Below, piece after piece: positions 18,194 through 27,047 of a stretch of 46,985 nucleotides of DNA; within the stretch, counting starts at the first letter, position 1; each line of letters opens with the position of its first letter. The notes beneath the pieces were generated by a model. The model made no database searches. It was not told the DNA's origin and saw only the letters and a list, made by a program, of their open reading frames with translations. The DNA comes from an uncultured Fidelibacterota bacterium (GTDB lineage Bacteria; Fidelibacterota; UBA8477; JABMPR01): assembly GCA_937888365.1 (NCBI GenBank), contig CALBFA010000106.1, forward strand, positions 1-46,985, given 5' to 3'. A program made the position numbers and the translations under genes.

Positions 18194-19369
18194 TCAAACT
18201 CTAAAAGCCGAAATACCCGTAATGGTCTCGCCCACAATCAGTGTATGCATTTCGTGGGTCCCTTCATAAGTCAAAACCGACTCCAGATTATTAGCATGTC
18301 GCAGGCTCACATATTCATCCACGATGCCATTGGCGCCAAGAATAGTCCTCGCCGAACGAGCAATGTCCAGCGCCATTCGGACATTATTCATTTTCCCCAT
18401 ACTCACATGATAATGCTCCATGGTTTTCGCGTCTTTCAAGCGACCCAATTGCAATGTTAAAAGTTGCGCTTTCGTAATTTCCAAAATCATTTCCGATAGC
18501 TTTTGCTGGGTCAATTGAAATGCTGCGATGGGTTTATCAAATTGAATACGCGTTTTCGAATAATCAAGAGCTTCCTCATAGCACGCCATTGCTGCACCAA
18601 TAACGCCCCAATTAATGCCGTATCGAGCTTGTGTTAAACATGAAAGCGGACCCTTTAATCCTTTGATGCCTGGCAACTTATTTTCAGCAGGAATCCGACA
18701 ATTATTCAAAATAATTTCACCTGTTATAGATGCACGCAGCGAGAGTTTTCCTTTCATTTCAGGCGTTTCAAAACCAGGCGTCCCTCGTTCAACGAGAAAT
18801 CCCTCCACAATGCCATCCTCATTTTTGGCCCAAATCAATGCAATATCAGCGATGGGACTATTGGTAATCCACATCTTTGCACCGTTTAGAATATAGGAAT
18901 CGCCATCTCGTCGAGCGCGTGTAATCATACCGCCAGGATTCGATCCATAGTCCGGCTCCGTTAATCCGAAACAGCCTATTTTTTCACCACTGGCCAGCTT
19001 CGGAATCCAATACTCTTTTTGCGACTCACTTCCATACTCGTGGATTGGCCACATGACCAACGCACCTTGCACTGAGGCAAAGCTTCGCAATCCAGAATCA
19101 CCGCGCTCGAGCTCTTGCATTATGAGACCATAGGCAATATTATTGATGCCTGCACATCCGTATTTCTCAGGCAAATTCGCACCGAAAAATCCCATCTCGC
19201 CCAATTTAAATCGTAAGTCCATTGGAAACGTCCCAGCACGATAATGCTCAACAACAATGGGATTAAACTCTTTTTCCACCCATTGACGCGCCGTGTTTTG
19301 AATCAATATTTCTTCGTCGTTTAGAAGTGATGAACTATTAAAAAAGTCAGGCGAATTAAGTTGAGGCAT
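18194..19369 (-). CDS. gcdH: Glutaryl-CoA dehydrogenase
   Basis: 391 residues with the full acyl-CoA dehydrogenase fold: ELERGDSGLRSFASVQG, GCFGLTEPDYGSNPGGM, the FAD-binding WITNSPIAD and a C-terminus YEGTHEMHTLIVGETITGI, in which Glu369 is the catalytic base. The SFASVQ segment and this C-terminus closely resemble glutaryl-CoA dehydrogenases, which oxidise and decarboxylate glutaryl-CoA to crotonyl-CoA. A link to the LYS4-like homoaconitase 12 kb away, via 2-oxoadipate and glutaryl-CoA, is possible but speculative. Confidence 0.88.
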   Translation of the reverse strand: MPQLNSPDFFNSSSLLNDEEILIQNTARQWVEKEFNPIVVEHYRAGTFPMDLRFKLGEMGFFGANLPEKYGCAGINNIAYGLIMQELERGDSGLRSFASVQGALVMWPIHEYGSESQKEYWIPKLASGEKIGCFGLTEPDYGSNPGGMITRARRDGDSYILNGAKMWITNSPIADIALIWAKNEDGIVEGFLVERGTPGFETPEMKGKLSLRASITGEIILNNCRIPAENKLPGIKGLKGPLSCLTQARYGINWGVIGAAMACYEEALDYSKTRIQFDKPIAAFQLTQQKLSEMILEITKAQLLTLQLGRLKDAKTMEHYHVSMGKMNNVRMALDIARSARTILGANGIVDEYVSLRHANNLESVLTYEGTHEMHTLIVGETITGISAFRV

Positions 19370-19449
19370 AATTTATCCTTTGGTTTTCATTGAAATAAAA
19401 TAGTCAGGATTTCAAAGATGAAGAGTGATAATTTACAGAATGTTTGATT

Positions 19450-20361
19450 TTATTGTTCTATCAATAGGTCTTTAAGTGCTTTTGCTAATGTTGGATATTT
19501 AAAATTGAAACCGCTTTTTACCAATTTCTCAGGTGAAACACGACTGCCTTTAAGAAGCATTTCTGACATTTGTCCTAACGCTATTTTTAAGATAATGGAA
19601 GGAATCCGAATTCTAAAAATCCGCTTATTGCTGATTCCAATCGCTTGTTCTACGAATTTTTCATAGGTGATGTGCTCAGGCGAAACAGCATTATAAGTAC
19701 CACTCATTTCACAATCTTCGATGGCTTTTTTATAAAGCTCGCAAAGGTCATCAACATGGATCCATGGCAAATATTGACGACCCGTTCCTAAAATAATTCC
19801 AACGCCAAATTTTAAAGAGCCGATCATTTTAGACAACGCTCCGCCTGATTTTGTCAGTACGACTCCTGTGCGAAACGTGACGGTACGGATACCAATTGTC
19901 TGAAATTTATCAACGGCATTTTCCCACGAATAGCAGACATTGCCTAAATAATCATCACAATGAGCGTCATTTTCGTTCAATATTTTGTCAGAGTTAATAG
20001 CGCCATAAATCCCAATCGCCGATGCAGAGATAAGTCCCTTAAGATTTGGATAATGTTCACGAATCATCTCAAATAGAAATTCCGTTGATTTTACGCGACT
20101 CTCGAGAATGTCTCGCTTCCGTCGTTGCGTCCATCTTTTATCGGCAATATTTGCGCCTGCGAGGTGAATGATATAGTCAGAAGATTTGAGCGCATCAACA
20201 TCAATGATGCGACGACTCGTATCCCAATGATAGTGCTGTACTAATTTCAATGATTTGGGAAATCGACTTAAAATGGCGACGTCGTGACCTTTTTCTAGCA
20301 GACATTGTGTGAGAATTTTCCCAATTAAACCTGTCCCGCCCGTAATAAGAATATTCGCCAT
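19450..20361 (-). CDS. TIGR01777-family NAD(P)-dependent epimerase
   Basis: 303 residues. Rossmann motif ITGGTGLIGK at the N-terminus, then HLAGANIADKRWT, SASAIGIYG, TFRTGVVLTKSGGAL, GRQYLPWIHVDDL and a C-terminal Pro/Gly-rich DUF1731-like segment (RVSPEKLVKSGFNFKYPTL). This is the YfcH/SulA-type branch of extended SDRs; its reaction is not established. It starts 6 bp after the lipocalin stop. Confidence 0.88.
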   Translation of the reverse strand: MANILITGGTGLIGKILTQCLLEKGHDVAILSRFPKSLKLVQHYHWDTSRRIIDVDALKSSDYIIHLAGANIADKRWTQRRKRDILESRVKSTEFLFEMIREHYPNLKGLISASAIGIYGAINSDKILNENDAHCDDYLGNVCYSWENAVDKFQTIGIRTVTFRTGVVLTKSGGALSKMIGSLKFGVGIILGTGRQYLPWIHVDDLCELYKKAIEDCEMSGTYNAVSPEHITYEKFVEQAIGISNKRIFRIRIPSIILKIALGQMSEMLLKGSRVSPEKLVKSGFNFKYPTLAKALKDLLIEQ

Positions 20362-20367
20362 TTTATT

Positions 20368-20895
20368 TTAATGAGGCACACAATCCTGATCGACTTTAAT
20401 AATATTTTCTATCGCGAATCCCTTATTTTTCGCAATTTCTAGCAGCGAATTATAAATAGAGTCGTCGAGTATTTTTGTCCGAGACAGTACCCACATATAT
20501 TTTCGCGAAGGATCGCCTACGAGTACATATTGGTAATTTTCATCCAAGGAAATAATGTAATAATCGCCTGCAAAAGGCCAAAAGAATGAAACTTTTAAGC
20601 GACCTGGAAATTGTGCATCTGGAACCCAAGCCGTTCCTTTTGCTTCATTGAATTTGCCACCATCCTTTGCCAGGTATCCCTTATTCAGCACAGCGATTTT
20701 GCCATTATCCTTAAGACTATAATGCGCTGTAACGCATGTCATATCCTTTTCAAAACTATTGGGGAGCCGTCCAATTTCGTACCAAAGCCCCAAATATCTT
20801 TGAATATCAACACGTTCCACCGTTGGCAAATCTACATTTGGTTTGCATGAAAATAAGCTAAGCATAAGCATGACCAATATTAAAATGCGTTTCAT
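20368..20895 (-). CDS. blc: Outer-membrane lipocalin lipoprotein
   Basis: 175 residues. A short signal ends in the lipobox LFSC (Cys17). The lipocalin motif YLGLWYEIGRLPNSFE (the G-x-W of strand A) is followed by CVTAHYSL, WPFAGDYYIISLDENYQYVLVGDPSRKYMWVLSR and a final helix, all matching bacterial Blc. It binds lysophospholipids or similar lipids in membrane maintenance. AAAGGACATC precedes the ATG. It probably forms an operon with the TIGR01777 gene. Confidence 0.92.
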   Translation of the reverse strand: MKRILILVMLMLSLFSCKPNVDLPTVERVDIQRYLGLWYEIGRLPNSFEKDMTCVTAHYSLKDNGKIAVLNKGYLAKDGGKFNEAKGTAWVPDAQFPGRLKVSFFWPFAGDYYIISLDENYQYVLVGDPSRKYMWVLSRTKILDDSIYNSLLEIAKNKGFAIENIIKVDQDCVPH

Positions 20896-21079
20896 AGTTT
20901 TGATGTCCTTTCATCGTTGGTTTTGGGTGAGTCATTAAACATAATTTTGCATATTTTACGGCGTTTAAATTCATTTTTAACGGACTATCAATGCCGATTA
21001 AACAACGCAAATGAGTCCAATCTAATTCTCTACTCAATGCGTAGACAATTTCTTGTTGGGGAAAATGTTTTTTAATCAT
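20858..21079 (-). pseudogene. Relic of a DUF1016 (YhcG-like) protein
   Basis: Residues ~8-36 of this 73-codon frame (QQEIVYALSRELDWTHLRCLIGIDSPLK) match the conserved start of DUF1016 N-terminal domains, usually 300-370 residues long with a PD-(D/E)XK nuclease domain. Similarity stops there, and the frame then runs into the ribosome-binding region and start of blc. It has its own AAAAGGAAC upstream of the ATG, so a short peptide may still be made, but the gene is truncated. Confidence 0.6.
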
Positions 21080-21130
21080 CGTTGTTCCTTTTTAAGATTG
21101 GCTTTGGGAATAAAACCGATGTTTAGTGAA

Positions 21131-21207
21131 TCGACATCAAACAGATGTATGTCGAAATAATCCCAAATAATCGACATAGATATTGTCCATGTTGATTCAA
21201 TCGACAT
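21131..21207. repeat. Cluster of four TCGACAT motifs
   Basis: TCGACAT occurs at 21131-21137, 21171-21177 and 21201-21207, and inverted at 21149-21155, in the 139-bp spacer between fic and the DUF1016 relic. On the minus strand two copies are ATGTCGATT starts in one 43-codon frame (21207 to 21076) whose stop overlaps the relic's ATG. Either a regulatory cluster or a decayed short gene is possible. Confidence 0.4.
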
Positions 21208-21218
21208 ACTTTTTTATA

Positions 21219-22313
21219 CTAATTTGAAAGTACATCAATTAACGGTTGATTAATATAATATACTTCATTCCCAATTTTATTAGCATTAAGCATCCCTATG
21301 ATTTCTAATTTTTTTAGATACTCACTTGCCGTTTGTCGTTTGGCTATATTATGATCCTCTAAAACTTTAATTTTAATGTATGGGTGGCTAAACAATAAAT
21401 CGAGCAACTCTTTTGAATAGGATGATTTTAGGGCGTCTTTGACTTTAATTTCTGCATCACGTTTTAATTGTAAAATAGAATTTATTTTTTTTAAGGTCAT
21501 TGCAGATGTTTCTGAAACTCCATTGACAATAAACAAAATCCATGCTTCCCAATTGTTGTTTTCGGTAACTTCTCTGAGCAGTCGATAATAGTTAGACTTA
21601 TTGTTAATGATGTAATTGCTAAGATATAAAACAGGCAAGCCTAATAATTCTTGTTGAATGAAATATAAAACATTAAGTATTCTTCCTGTTCTACCATTAC
21701 CATCACTAAAAGGATGAATTGATTCAAATTGGTAATGAATTAATGCCATTTTTATTAAAGGATCTAAATCAGAAAACGCATTATCGTTGATGAAATTTTC
21801 TAATTTAGACAATTTATCTCTGATAATACTTGCACCTTCTGGCGGTGTATAAACAATATTTTTGTTTGTTGGGTTTGCTAGTTTTGTACCCGTATTTTTT
21901 CTAATGCTATCCGAAGTATTTCGTAAACGTTGCATGATTCCAATCATTAAATTGGAGGTAATGAGTTTGTTTTTATGAAACTCTTCAATACCCCAATACA
22001 TGGCCGCACGGTACTGAAGCACCTCTTTTGCAGCTTGGTTTCTTATAACACCACTCATTAATGTAGCTCTATACAATTCATCTTGGGTAGTAACTATGTT
22101 TTCTATAGCGCTAGATTCTTTACTCTCCTGAAGCACAATTGTATTTAATAATAACTCCGGATTCGGCAAGGTTTGACAATATCCTTTTAGCTCGGCTAAT
22201 ACTTTGTTGGCGTTAATGCTTGCTTTAAATATAGCGGTGGTTTCCAAATTTACCTTAGGGGGTAAATCCGGTAAATCATTATAGGGGATGTCTTTGTTGA
22301 ATTTTTCCATCAT
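21219..22313 (-). CDS. Fic-domain AMPylase/UMPylase-type protein with winged-helix C-terminus
   Basis: 364 residues. The Fic core motif HPFSDGNGRTGR spans residues 200-211, with the conserved catalytic His200. An N-terminal inhibitory motif S-x3-E-N (SSAIEN, residues 67-72) would place it in class II (self-inhibited) Fic proteins. The C-terminal ~85 residues form a winged-helix domain (IKVLEDHNIAKRQTASEYLKKLEIIGML). Fic enzymes transfer nucleotide monophosphates to protein hydroxyls. It lies among accessory genes and relics, suggesting horizontal transfer. The start could be the second Met. Confidence 0.92.
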   Translation of the reverse strand: MMEKFNKDIPYNDLPDLPPKVNLETTAIFKASINANKVLAELKGYCQTLPNPELLLNTIVLQESKESSAIENIVTTQDELYRATLMSGVIRNQAAKEVLQYRAAMYWGIEEFHKNKLITSNLMIGIMQRLRNTSDSIRKNTGTKLANPTNKNIVYTPPEGASIIRDKLSKLENFINDNAFSDLDPLIKMALIHYQFESIHPFSDGNGRTGRILNVLYFIQQELLGLPVLYLSNYIINNKSNYYRLLREVTENNNWEAWILFIVNGVSETSAMTLKKINSILQLKRDAEIKVKDALKSSYSKELLDLLFSHPYIKIKVLEDHNIAKRQTASEYLKKLEIIGMLNANKIGNEVYYINQPLIDVLSN

Positions 22314-22375
22314 ACTACATTCTTTACGAATCTACCACGAAATTTTGAGTTATCATCGATAACATTGATCGGATT

Positions 22376-23812
22376 CTAATTAAGAACAAGCCCAGCCATA
22401 AACTCTTTTGCGCCAAGATTTTCCGCATCAAAAACCATTGCTTTGATAACTTTCTGTTCATCTTCTGACAATAATCCGTTTGCAAGTGCCTCGAATTTGT
22501 CGTCTAAATCCTCGAGGGTCATAGGCTCGCGTGGGTCGCCTTTGGGATATTCCATATATTCCTCAAACTGCTTCCCGTCTTTTGTTGTGATGACAACACG
22601 CGATGGCTGTTTCGCCGGAAACATTTTCTCAAATTCGATTGATGGCTCACCTTTGATGCGGTCAATCACCTCGAAAATTCGAGGGTCTTTCAATTTTTCA
22701 TCCGTAAAGGATTGTGTCGTAATTTTCTTATCCACGATGGCTGCTGCAAGGCAATACGGCAACGAATGATCTGCTGTCTCGCGGGATGCAGGGCGATATT
22801 TCGTTGGGTCGAAAAGAATATCGTAGGCTTGAGCAAATGCCGTCACTTTCACTTCTTCGACATCACTATAATTGAGGTCGTTTTTCCGCATCAAGTTCAA
22901 TGTGCAGGAAATATGCGTATGGGTCAAAGCTTCTGTCGGAAAAGCTTTCATACCGCATTCCATAATTTTATAACTATCGCCTAAGCCATCCACCAAAGCA
23001 GAAACATCCCAACTCCAGTTCGATGCGCCGTCGCGACCCATCATTTCTGTTGGATTCACGTTGCCGTCTTTGGCATCCCATCCGATAAAGGCATCCATAA
23101 AACCTTCTTTGCCCTCAAAAACTTTTTCGGTGCCAGAATAACCTTTTTGCGCTAAAAGTGCCGCAAAAACGCCTGATTGAACCGCCATAGGATCAACTGT
23201 ATTTTTCATCATTGTCAAAACGCCGGCGGTTGGGCAACCGATTGTATGATTATGAGATCCATTGATACCGATAGCGTTAACCATTTGATCAACGGTGAGA
23301 TTCAAGAGTTTCCCAGCAACAATGGGTGAAACGAATTGCGTAAGTGTTGCGTGATGCCACTTGCGTTCGCGAACGCCAGGTTTTGCAAAGAGACACAAAC
23401 GTTGCTCAAATTCGTAAGCTAACACAATCGCCACGATGACGTCTTTCATGGAGGTATCCATCATCTCGCCAACAGATAATGCAGCAGGAATTAAATCCGA
23501 TGGATGAGACGGGTCTTCTTTCCAATAAATATCATTAAAATCGAGGGCGCGAATCATAAGGGAATTCACTAAAGTCGCATTAACGGCGGGCATTTTTTGT
23601 CCAAAACCCATGACCGTCGCTTCATCTTTTCCGCCAAAATCTTTATAAATATCATACATAATATTGACGTCTTTGGTGCGATATCCGCCAAATGCACAGG
23701 CAATTGAATCATATAGGTAGCGTTTTACTTCATAGACAACGTCTTCAGGTAAATCTTCATATTTTAAACCGACTGAAAATTCAGCGATCTGTCTTGCGAT
23801 TGATTTTTTCAA
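22376..23812 (-). CDS. MmgE/PrpD family protein (2-methylcitrate dehydratase-like)
   Basis: 478 residues, normal for the family. It starts at a TTG with a strong AGGAGAAAAAT upstream. LYDSIACAFGGY, ALDFNDIYWKEDPSHPSDLIPAAL and HHATLTQFVSPIVAGKLL are family hallmarks. Members include 2-methylcitrate dehydratase, cis-aconitate decarboxylase and iminodisuccinate epimerase. Here it follows an isocitrate/isopropylmalate-type dehydrogenase and lies downstream of a homoaconitase and citrate lyase, so dehydration of a tricarboxylate is likely; the exact substrate is open. Confidence 0.88.
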   Translation of the reverse strand: MKKSIARQIAEFSVGLKYEDLPEDVVYEVKRYLYDSIACAFGGYRTKDVNIMYDIYKDFGGKDEATVMGFGQKMPAVNATLVNSLMIRALDFNDIYWKEDPSHPSDLIPAALSVGEMMDTSMKDVIVAIVLAYEFEQRLCLFAKPGVRERKWHHATLTQFVSPIVAGKLLNLTVDQMVNAIGINGSHNHTIGCPTAGVLTMMKNTVDPMAVQSGVFAALLAQKGYSGTEKVFEGKEGFMDAFIGWDAKDGNVNPTEMMGRDGASNWSWDVSALVDGLGDSYKIMECGMKAFPTEALTHTHISCTLNLMRKNDLNYSDVEEVKVTAFAQAYDILFDPTKYRPASRETADHSLPYCLAAAIVDKKITTQSFTDEKLKDPRIFEVIDRIKGEPSIEFEKMFPAKQPSRVVITTKDGKQFEEYMEYPKGDPREPMTLEDLDDKFEALANGLLSEDEQKVIKAMVFDAENLGAKEFMAGLVLN

Positions 23813-23831
23813 ATTTTTCTCCTGTACTATA

Positions 23832-23892
23832 AACCACGAATTTCACCAATTTCTCGAATTCTTTTTTCGTGTAATTTGTGTAATTAGTAGTT
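23832..23892. repeat. Cargo-less imperfect hairpin of CACNNATT repeats
   Basis: Arms 23832-23858 and 23866-23892 are inverted copies matching at 21 of 27 positions with a 7-nt loop. Each arm is made of CACNNATTN-like units (CACGAATTT, CACCAATTT, CTCGAATT). It fills the spacer between the PrpD and dehydrogenase genes. The same unit pattern borders the GxxExxY gene at 34.4-34.8 kb, so this looks like an empty member of that family; it could also act as an intercistronic RNA hairpin. Confidence 0.75.
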
Positions 23893-23893
23893 A

Positions 23894-25090
23894 TCAAAGT
23901 TTTTTAATTATTGCATCAGCCATTTCTTTTGTAGAAGCAGCACCTTTTTCAACGACATCGGCTCTTCCTGCCATTTTTGCCATGTCATAGGTTTTAACGT
24001 TGCCTTCGGCGACGACTTCTGCAACTGCTTTTCGAATCTTCTTCGCGATGGTTGATTCATCAATAAAATCAAGCATCATGCATGCCGATTCCACCATTGC
24101 AATCGGATTGACAATAGAAACTGGATAATCGGCATATTTAGGGGCAGAACCGTGTGTTGGCTCGAAAACAGCAACGCCACTTTCTGGATTATACTGAGCG
24201 GAGCATGCGAAACCCAGTCCGCCGATAAGGCCCGCAAATCCATCGGATACGATGTCTCCAAACATATTCCCCGCGACGATGACACCGTAGTTTTCAGGAT
24301 TTTTGGTTAGCCACATCATTTGCGCATCAATATTCGTGTTCCAGAGTTCGATATGAGGGAAATCTGCTTTTTGCATCTGTTGCGCCATTTTATACATCAT
24401 GCCTGATGTTTCGCGAATAACATTCGGCTTTTCGCACACCGTTACGGATTTATAGCCGTATTTATCAGCATATTCAAAAGCGGCTCTTAAGATACGTTCG
24501 GTTGCCTTTTTTGTAAAAATTCGGGTTGAAATGGAAAGTTCGTCAACAGGTGTTTCTCCAAAATTTGATACAAATTTTGGATGCGTCATAAAGGCAGCAT
24601 GAACCTGAGGACTTGGATTTGACCATTCGACACCGCCATATAAACCTTCCGTATTTTGTCGAAATATTGCCACGTCAACTTTCGGTTCTTCTATTGTTTC
24701 GCCTTGACCTCTTCGAATAAAGTTGAGTGGATTTCCCGTGTAAGTTTTGCAGGGACGCAAACAAATGTCGAGATTAAAATGCTGACGAAGTCCCACGATT
24801 GGGCTGGAATAAACCAATCCTTTTTCTTTTAATTCAGGCAATAATTCGTCAAAGGCTTCATCTTTTGGTTTTGATGTGATGGCACCAAAAAGGCCAATTT
24901 TATGTTTTTCGAGTAAATCAATTGTGCGTTGAGGTAATGGATTTCCCTCTTTGCACCAAAATTTCCAACCAATATCGCCTTCGACATAGTCTGCTTCAAA
25001 ACCAGCTGCACCCAATACGCGAATTGTTTCGTCTAGAACGGTTTTGCCAATGCCATCTCCAGGCATGCTTATGATTGTTCTTTTAGCCAT
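23894..25090 (-). CDS. Isocitrate/isopropylmalate dehydrogenase family enzyme
   Basis: 398 residues. MPGDGIGKTVLDETIRVL at the N-terminus; VDVAIFRQNTEGLYGGVEW holds the substrate-binding loop. The metal-binding segment is VIVAGNMFGDIVSDGFAGLIGG and FEPTHGSAPKYAD forms the NAD(P)-binding region. The enzyme oxidatively decarboxylates a 2-hydroxy acid such as isocitrate, isopropylmalate or homoisocitrate. With a LYS4-like homoaconitase upstream and PrpD downstream, homoisocitrate or another alkyl-isocitrate is as likely as isocitrate. Confidence 0.9.
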   Translation of the reverse strand: MAKRTIISMPGDGIGKTVLDETIRVLGAAGFEADYVEGDIGWKFWCKEGNPLPQRTIDLLEKHKIGLFGAITSKPKDEAFDELLPELKEKGLVYSSPIVGLRQHFNLDICLRPCKTYTGNPLNFIRRGQGETIEEPKVDVAIFRQNTEGLYGGVEWSNPSPQVHAAFMTHPKFVSNFGETPVDELSISTRIFTKKATERILRAAFEYADKYGYKSVTVCEKPNVIRETSGMMYKMAQQMQKADFPHIELWNTNIDAQMMWLTKNPENYGVIVAGNMFGDIVSDGFAGLIGGLGFACSAQYNPESGVAVFEPTHGSAPKYADYPVSIVNPIAMVESACMMLDFIDESTIAKKIRKAVAEVVAEGNVKTYDMAKMAGRADVVEKGAASTKEMADAIIKKL

Positions 25091-25117
25091 TTTATAACGC
25101 CTTTCTTATTATTTTTC

Positions 25118-25765
25118 TCATCTATTTTCATCTAAAAAGGTGCCGATTTCTTCGATGGAATGAAGCACAATCGCACCGGTTTCTTTCAATTTTTGATAGG
25201 TATGATTACCGCCAGGGATTAAGACGCAATCGGTTCCGATGGCTTTTGCGACATCAAAATCATGAACCGTATCGCCAATAAACAATACCGAATCGGGATT
25301 AAAAGGAAGTTCCCCAATCCACCGTTTGCCAGTTTCAATTTTGCCGTCAGCGTAGTGATTATCAATGCCATTTACGCCTGTGAAATAATCCGTCAGTCCA
25401 AAATATCCCACCAGCTCGCTTAAGGTTTCTTGTTTATAGGCGGACAAAATCGATTGTGACATTCCGCGACTTAAAATATTTTCCAAAACCGATTTTGTTT
25501 GGTCATACAATTTCGCCTCGTGACGTCTCTCTTCGTATTGGCGAATAAAATCGGTGCCGACCTTTTCAAAACTGACTTTTGACCAATCAAAGCCAAGTTT
25601 GTCATAGTAGTTTCGGACGGGAAAATCAAAAATGCTTTGATAATAATCGTGTGATATTTTGTTGATATTATTTTCTTCTAAAACGGAATTAATGACATCG
25701 ACACAAAGCCAGGCATCATTAAATAAAGTACCGTTCCAGTCCCAAATGATATGTTTATATCGCAT
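25118..25765 (-). CDS. HAD-superfamily hydrolase (phosphoglycolate-phosphatase-like)
   Basis: 215 residues from the ATG at 25765, which overlaps the upstream CDF stop by one base (TGATG). Motif I WDWNGTLF (Asp nucleophile), motif II SILSAYKQETL, Lys in IETGKRW and motif IV LFIGDTVHDFDVAKAIG. The cap is of the helical C1 type. Related proteins dephosphorylate phosphoglycolate or small sugar phosphates; the substrate is uncertain. Confidence 0.82.
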   Translation of the reverse strand: MRYKHIIWDWNGTLFNDAWLCVDVINSVLEENNINKISHDYYQSIFDFPVRNYYDKLGFDWSKVSFEKVGTDFIRQYEERRHEAKLYDQTKSVLENILSRGMSQSILSAYKQETLSELVGYFGLTDYFTGVNGIDNHYADGKIETGKRWIGELPFNPDSVLFIGDTVHDFDVAKAIGTDCVLIPGGNHTYQKLKETGAIVLHSIEEIGTFLDENR

Positions 25766-26964
25766 CAATCAATTTCTTCAATTGTTAAAATTTTGGGTTT
25801 TACATCGATTAGTATTTGAGATTCAGGGAATTCATTTTTCATGCCGTCTTTCAAAGCACTATATATTTCGGTTTCTTTCTCGCAGCCCATTGGTACGACA
25901 AGCTCTAATAGAATTGTTTCGATAGTGTCATCATGAGAAAGCACTCTTAAATCTTGGAAGTTCAAAATCTCTTCATACTGATTTAAAAAGCCATCTACAT
26001 ACGTTTGAACACGCTTAATGTCTTTTCCTTTTTGCATGATGGGGTCAATATGTGTGACGACTTGTGCGCCGATTTCGTAAGCAATTTTTCGCTCCACATT
26101 GTCCGCAATATTGTGGGCAACGTCTGACGCCGTATTGGCTAAAATTTCCACATGAAGCGAAATGAATTTTTGCGACCCGTATGTATGAACAATGACATCA
26201 TGCACATTTTGAACACCTGGAACGGAAATAGAATAATCAATGATTTTCTTGATAAAAAGTTGTGATACGGGCTTCCCTAATAATTCATCAATGGCATCAC
26301 GAGCAATTTCGTATCCTGCATGCACCAGCATAAATGCAACGCCAATCCCCATAATACCATCAAGTTTTGAAAATCCGTATTTAGCGCCGATGAGGGCTAC
26401 GATTACAAGTATCGTTGTATAGACATCACTTTTATGATGCATGGCATCGCCGCGAAGGGCGTCGGAATCGATAAGGTCGCCCAGTTTATAGGCAAACCAG
26501 GCCATAATCGCTTTGACTATAGCCGTTGAAGTTACGATAATAATAAATAGCCAATTCAAAGTTTCTGTCGTTACGGTATCTTCGGGAGAAAAGAGCCGAA
26601 CAATCGCTTCCTTAAAAAATTCGAATCCAACAACCGCCATCAAAATCGCGATAGTGAGAGTCGCAATGACTTCGGCTCTGCCATGTCCGAATGGATGCTC
26701 TTTGTCGGCAGGTTTATTAGCTACGTTGAATCCGAAAATAACGACTGCCGATGATGCGACGTCTGAAAGTGTATGAAAAGCGTCAGCGATGAGGGCAATC
26801 GAACCAATTGAATAGCCCATAATTGCTTTGAGTAAAAAAAGGAAAAGATTTCCCCATACTGAAACCCAGCCTTCGAATAAGCCGACATTATTCCGTACTT
26901 TTGGTTCTTCCCAACTGCCTTGATACGCCGTAAATTTTGCGACAAATGACTCGAATGATTTCAT
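25765..26964 (-). CDS. Cation diffusion facilitator (CDF) family transporter
   Basis: 399 residues from the ATG at 26964 (AAAAGGAATCC upstream); the frame is open to an ATG at 27018, which would add 18 polar residues. About six membrane segments carry the paired metal-binding motifs HTLSD (in IADAFHTLSDVASS) and HHKSD (in DAMHHKSDVY), plus a C-terminal cytoplasmic domain with HDVIVHTYGSQKFISLHVE. It exports Zn, Co, Fe or Mn by proton antiport. It is coupled to the following HAD gene. Confidence 0.9.
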   Translation of the reverse strand: MKSFESFVAKFTAYQGSWEEPKVRNNVGLFEGWVSVWGNLFLFLLKAIMGYSIGSIALIADAFHTLSDVASSAVVIFGFNVANKPADKEHPFGHGRAEVIATLTIAILMAVVGFEFFKEAIVRLFSPEDTVTTETLNWLFIIIVTSTAIVKAIMAWFAYKLGDLIDSDALRGDAMHHKSDVYTTILVIVALIGAKYGFSKLDGIMGIGVAFMLVHAGYEIARDAIDELLGKPVSQLFIKKIIDYSISVPGVQNVHDVIVHTYGSQKFISLHVEILANTASDVAHNIADNVERKIAYEIGAQVVTHIDPIMQKGKDIKRVQTYVDGFLNQYEEILNFQDLRVLSHDDTIETILLELVVPMGCEKETEIYSALKDGMKNEFPESQILIDVKPKILTIEEID

Positions 26965-27047
26965 GTTTTTGGATTCCTTTTGGTCAACATTTTCATTGAT
27001 ACTTATGATAACATTCATTGAGCCTAAGACAACAAATTGCGTAGATA

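Noticed and set aside
20396-22313. Fic plus DUF1016 fragment as an intact toxin-antitoxin pair
   Set aside because: The DUF1016 frame is truncated, and the Fic protein carries its own inhibitory motif, so no separate antitoxin is needed.
22320-22345. TACCACGAAATT near the fic start as another CACNNATT repeat
   Set aside because: Only one unit is present with no partner arm, so chance is sufficient.
22443-22984. Long plus-strand ORFs antisense to PrpD and similar shadows elsewhere
   Set aside because: They are reverse-frame shadows of well-conserved genes, without start signals or domains.
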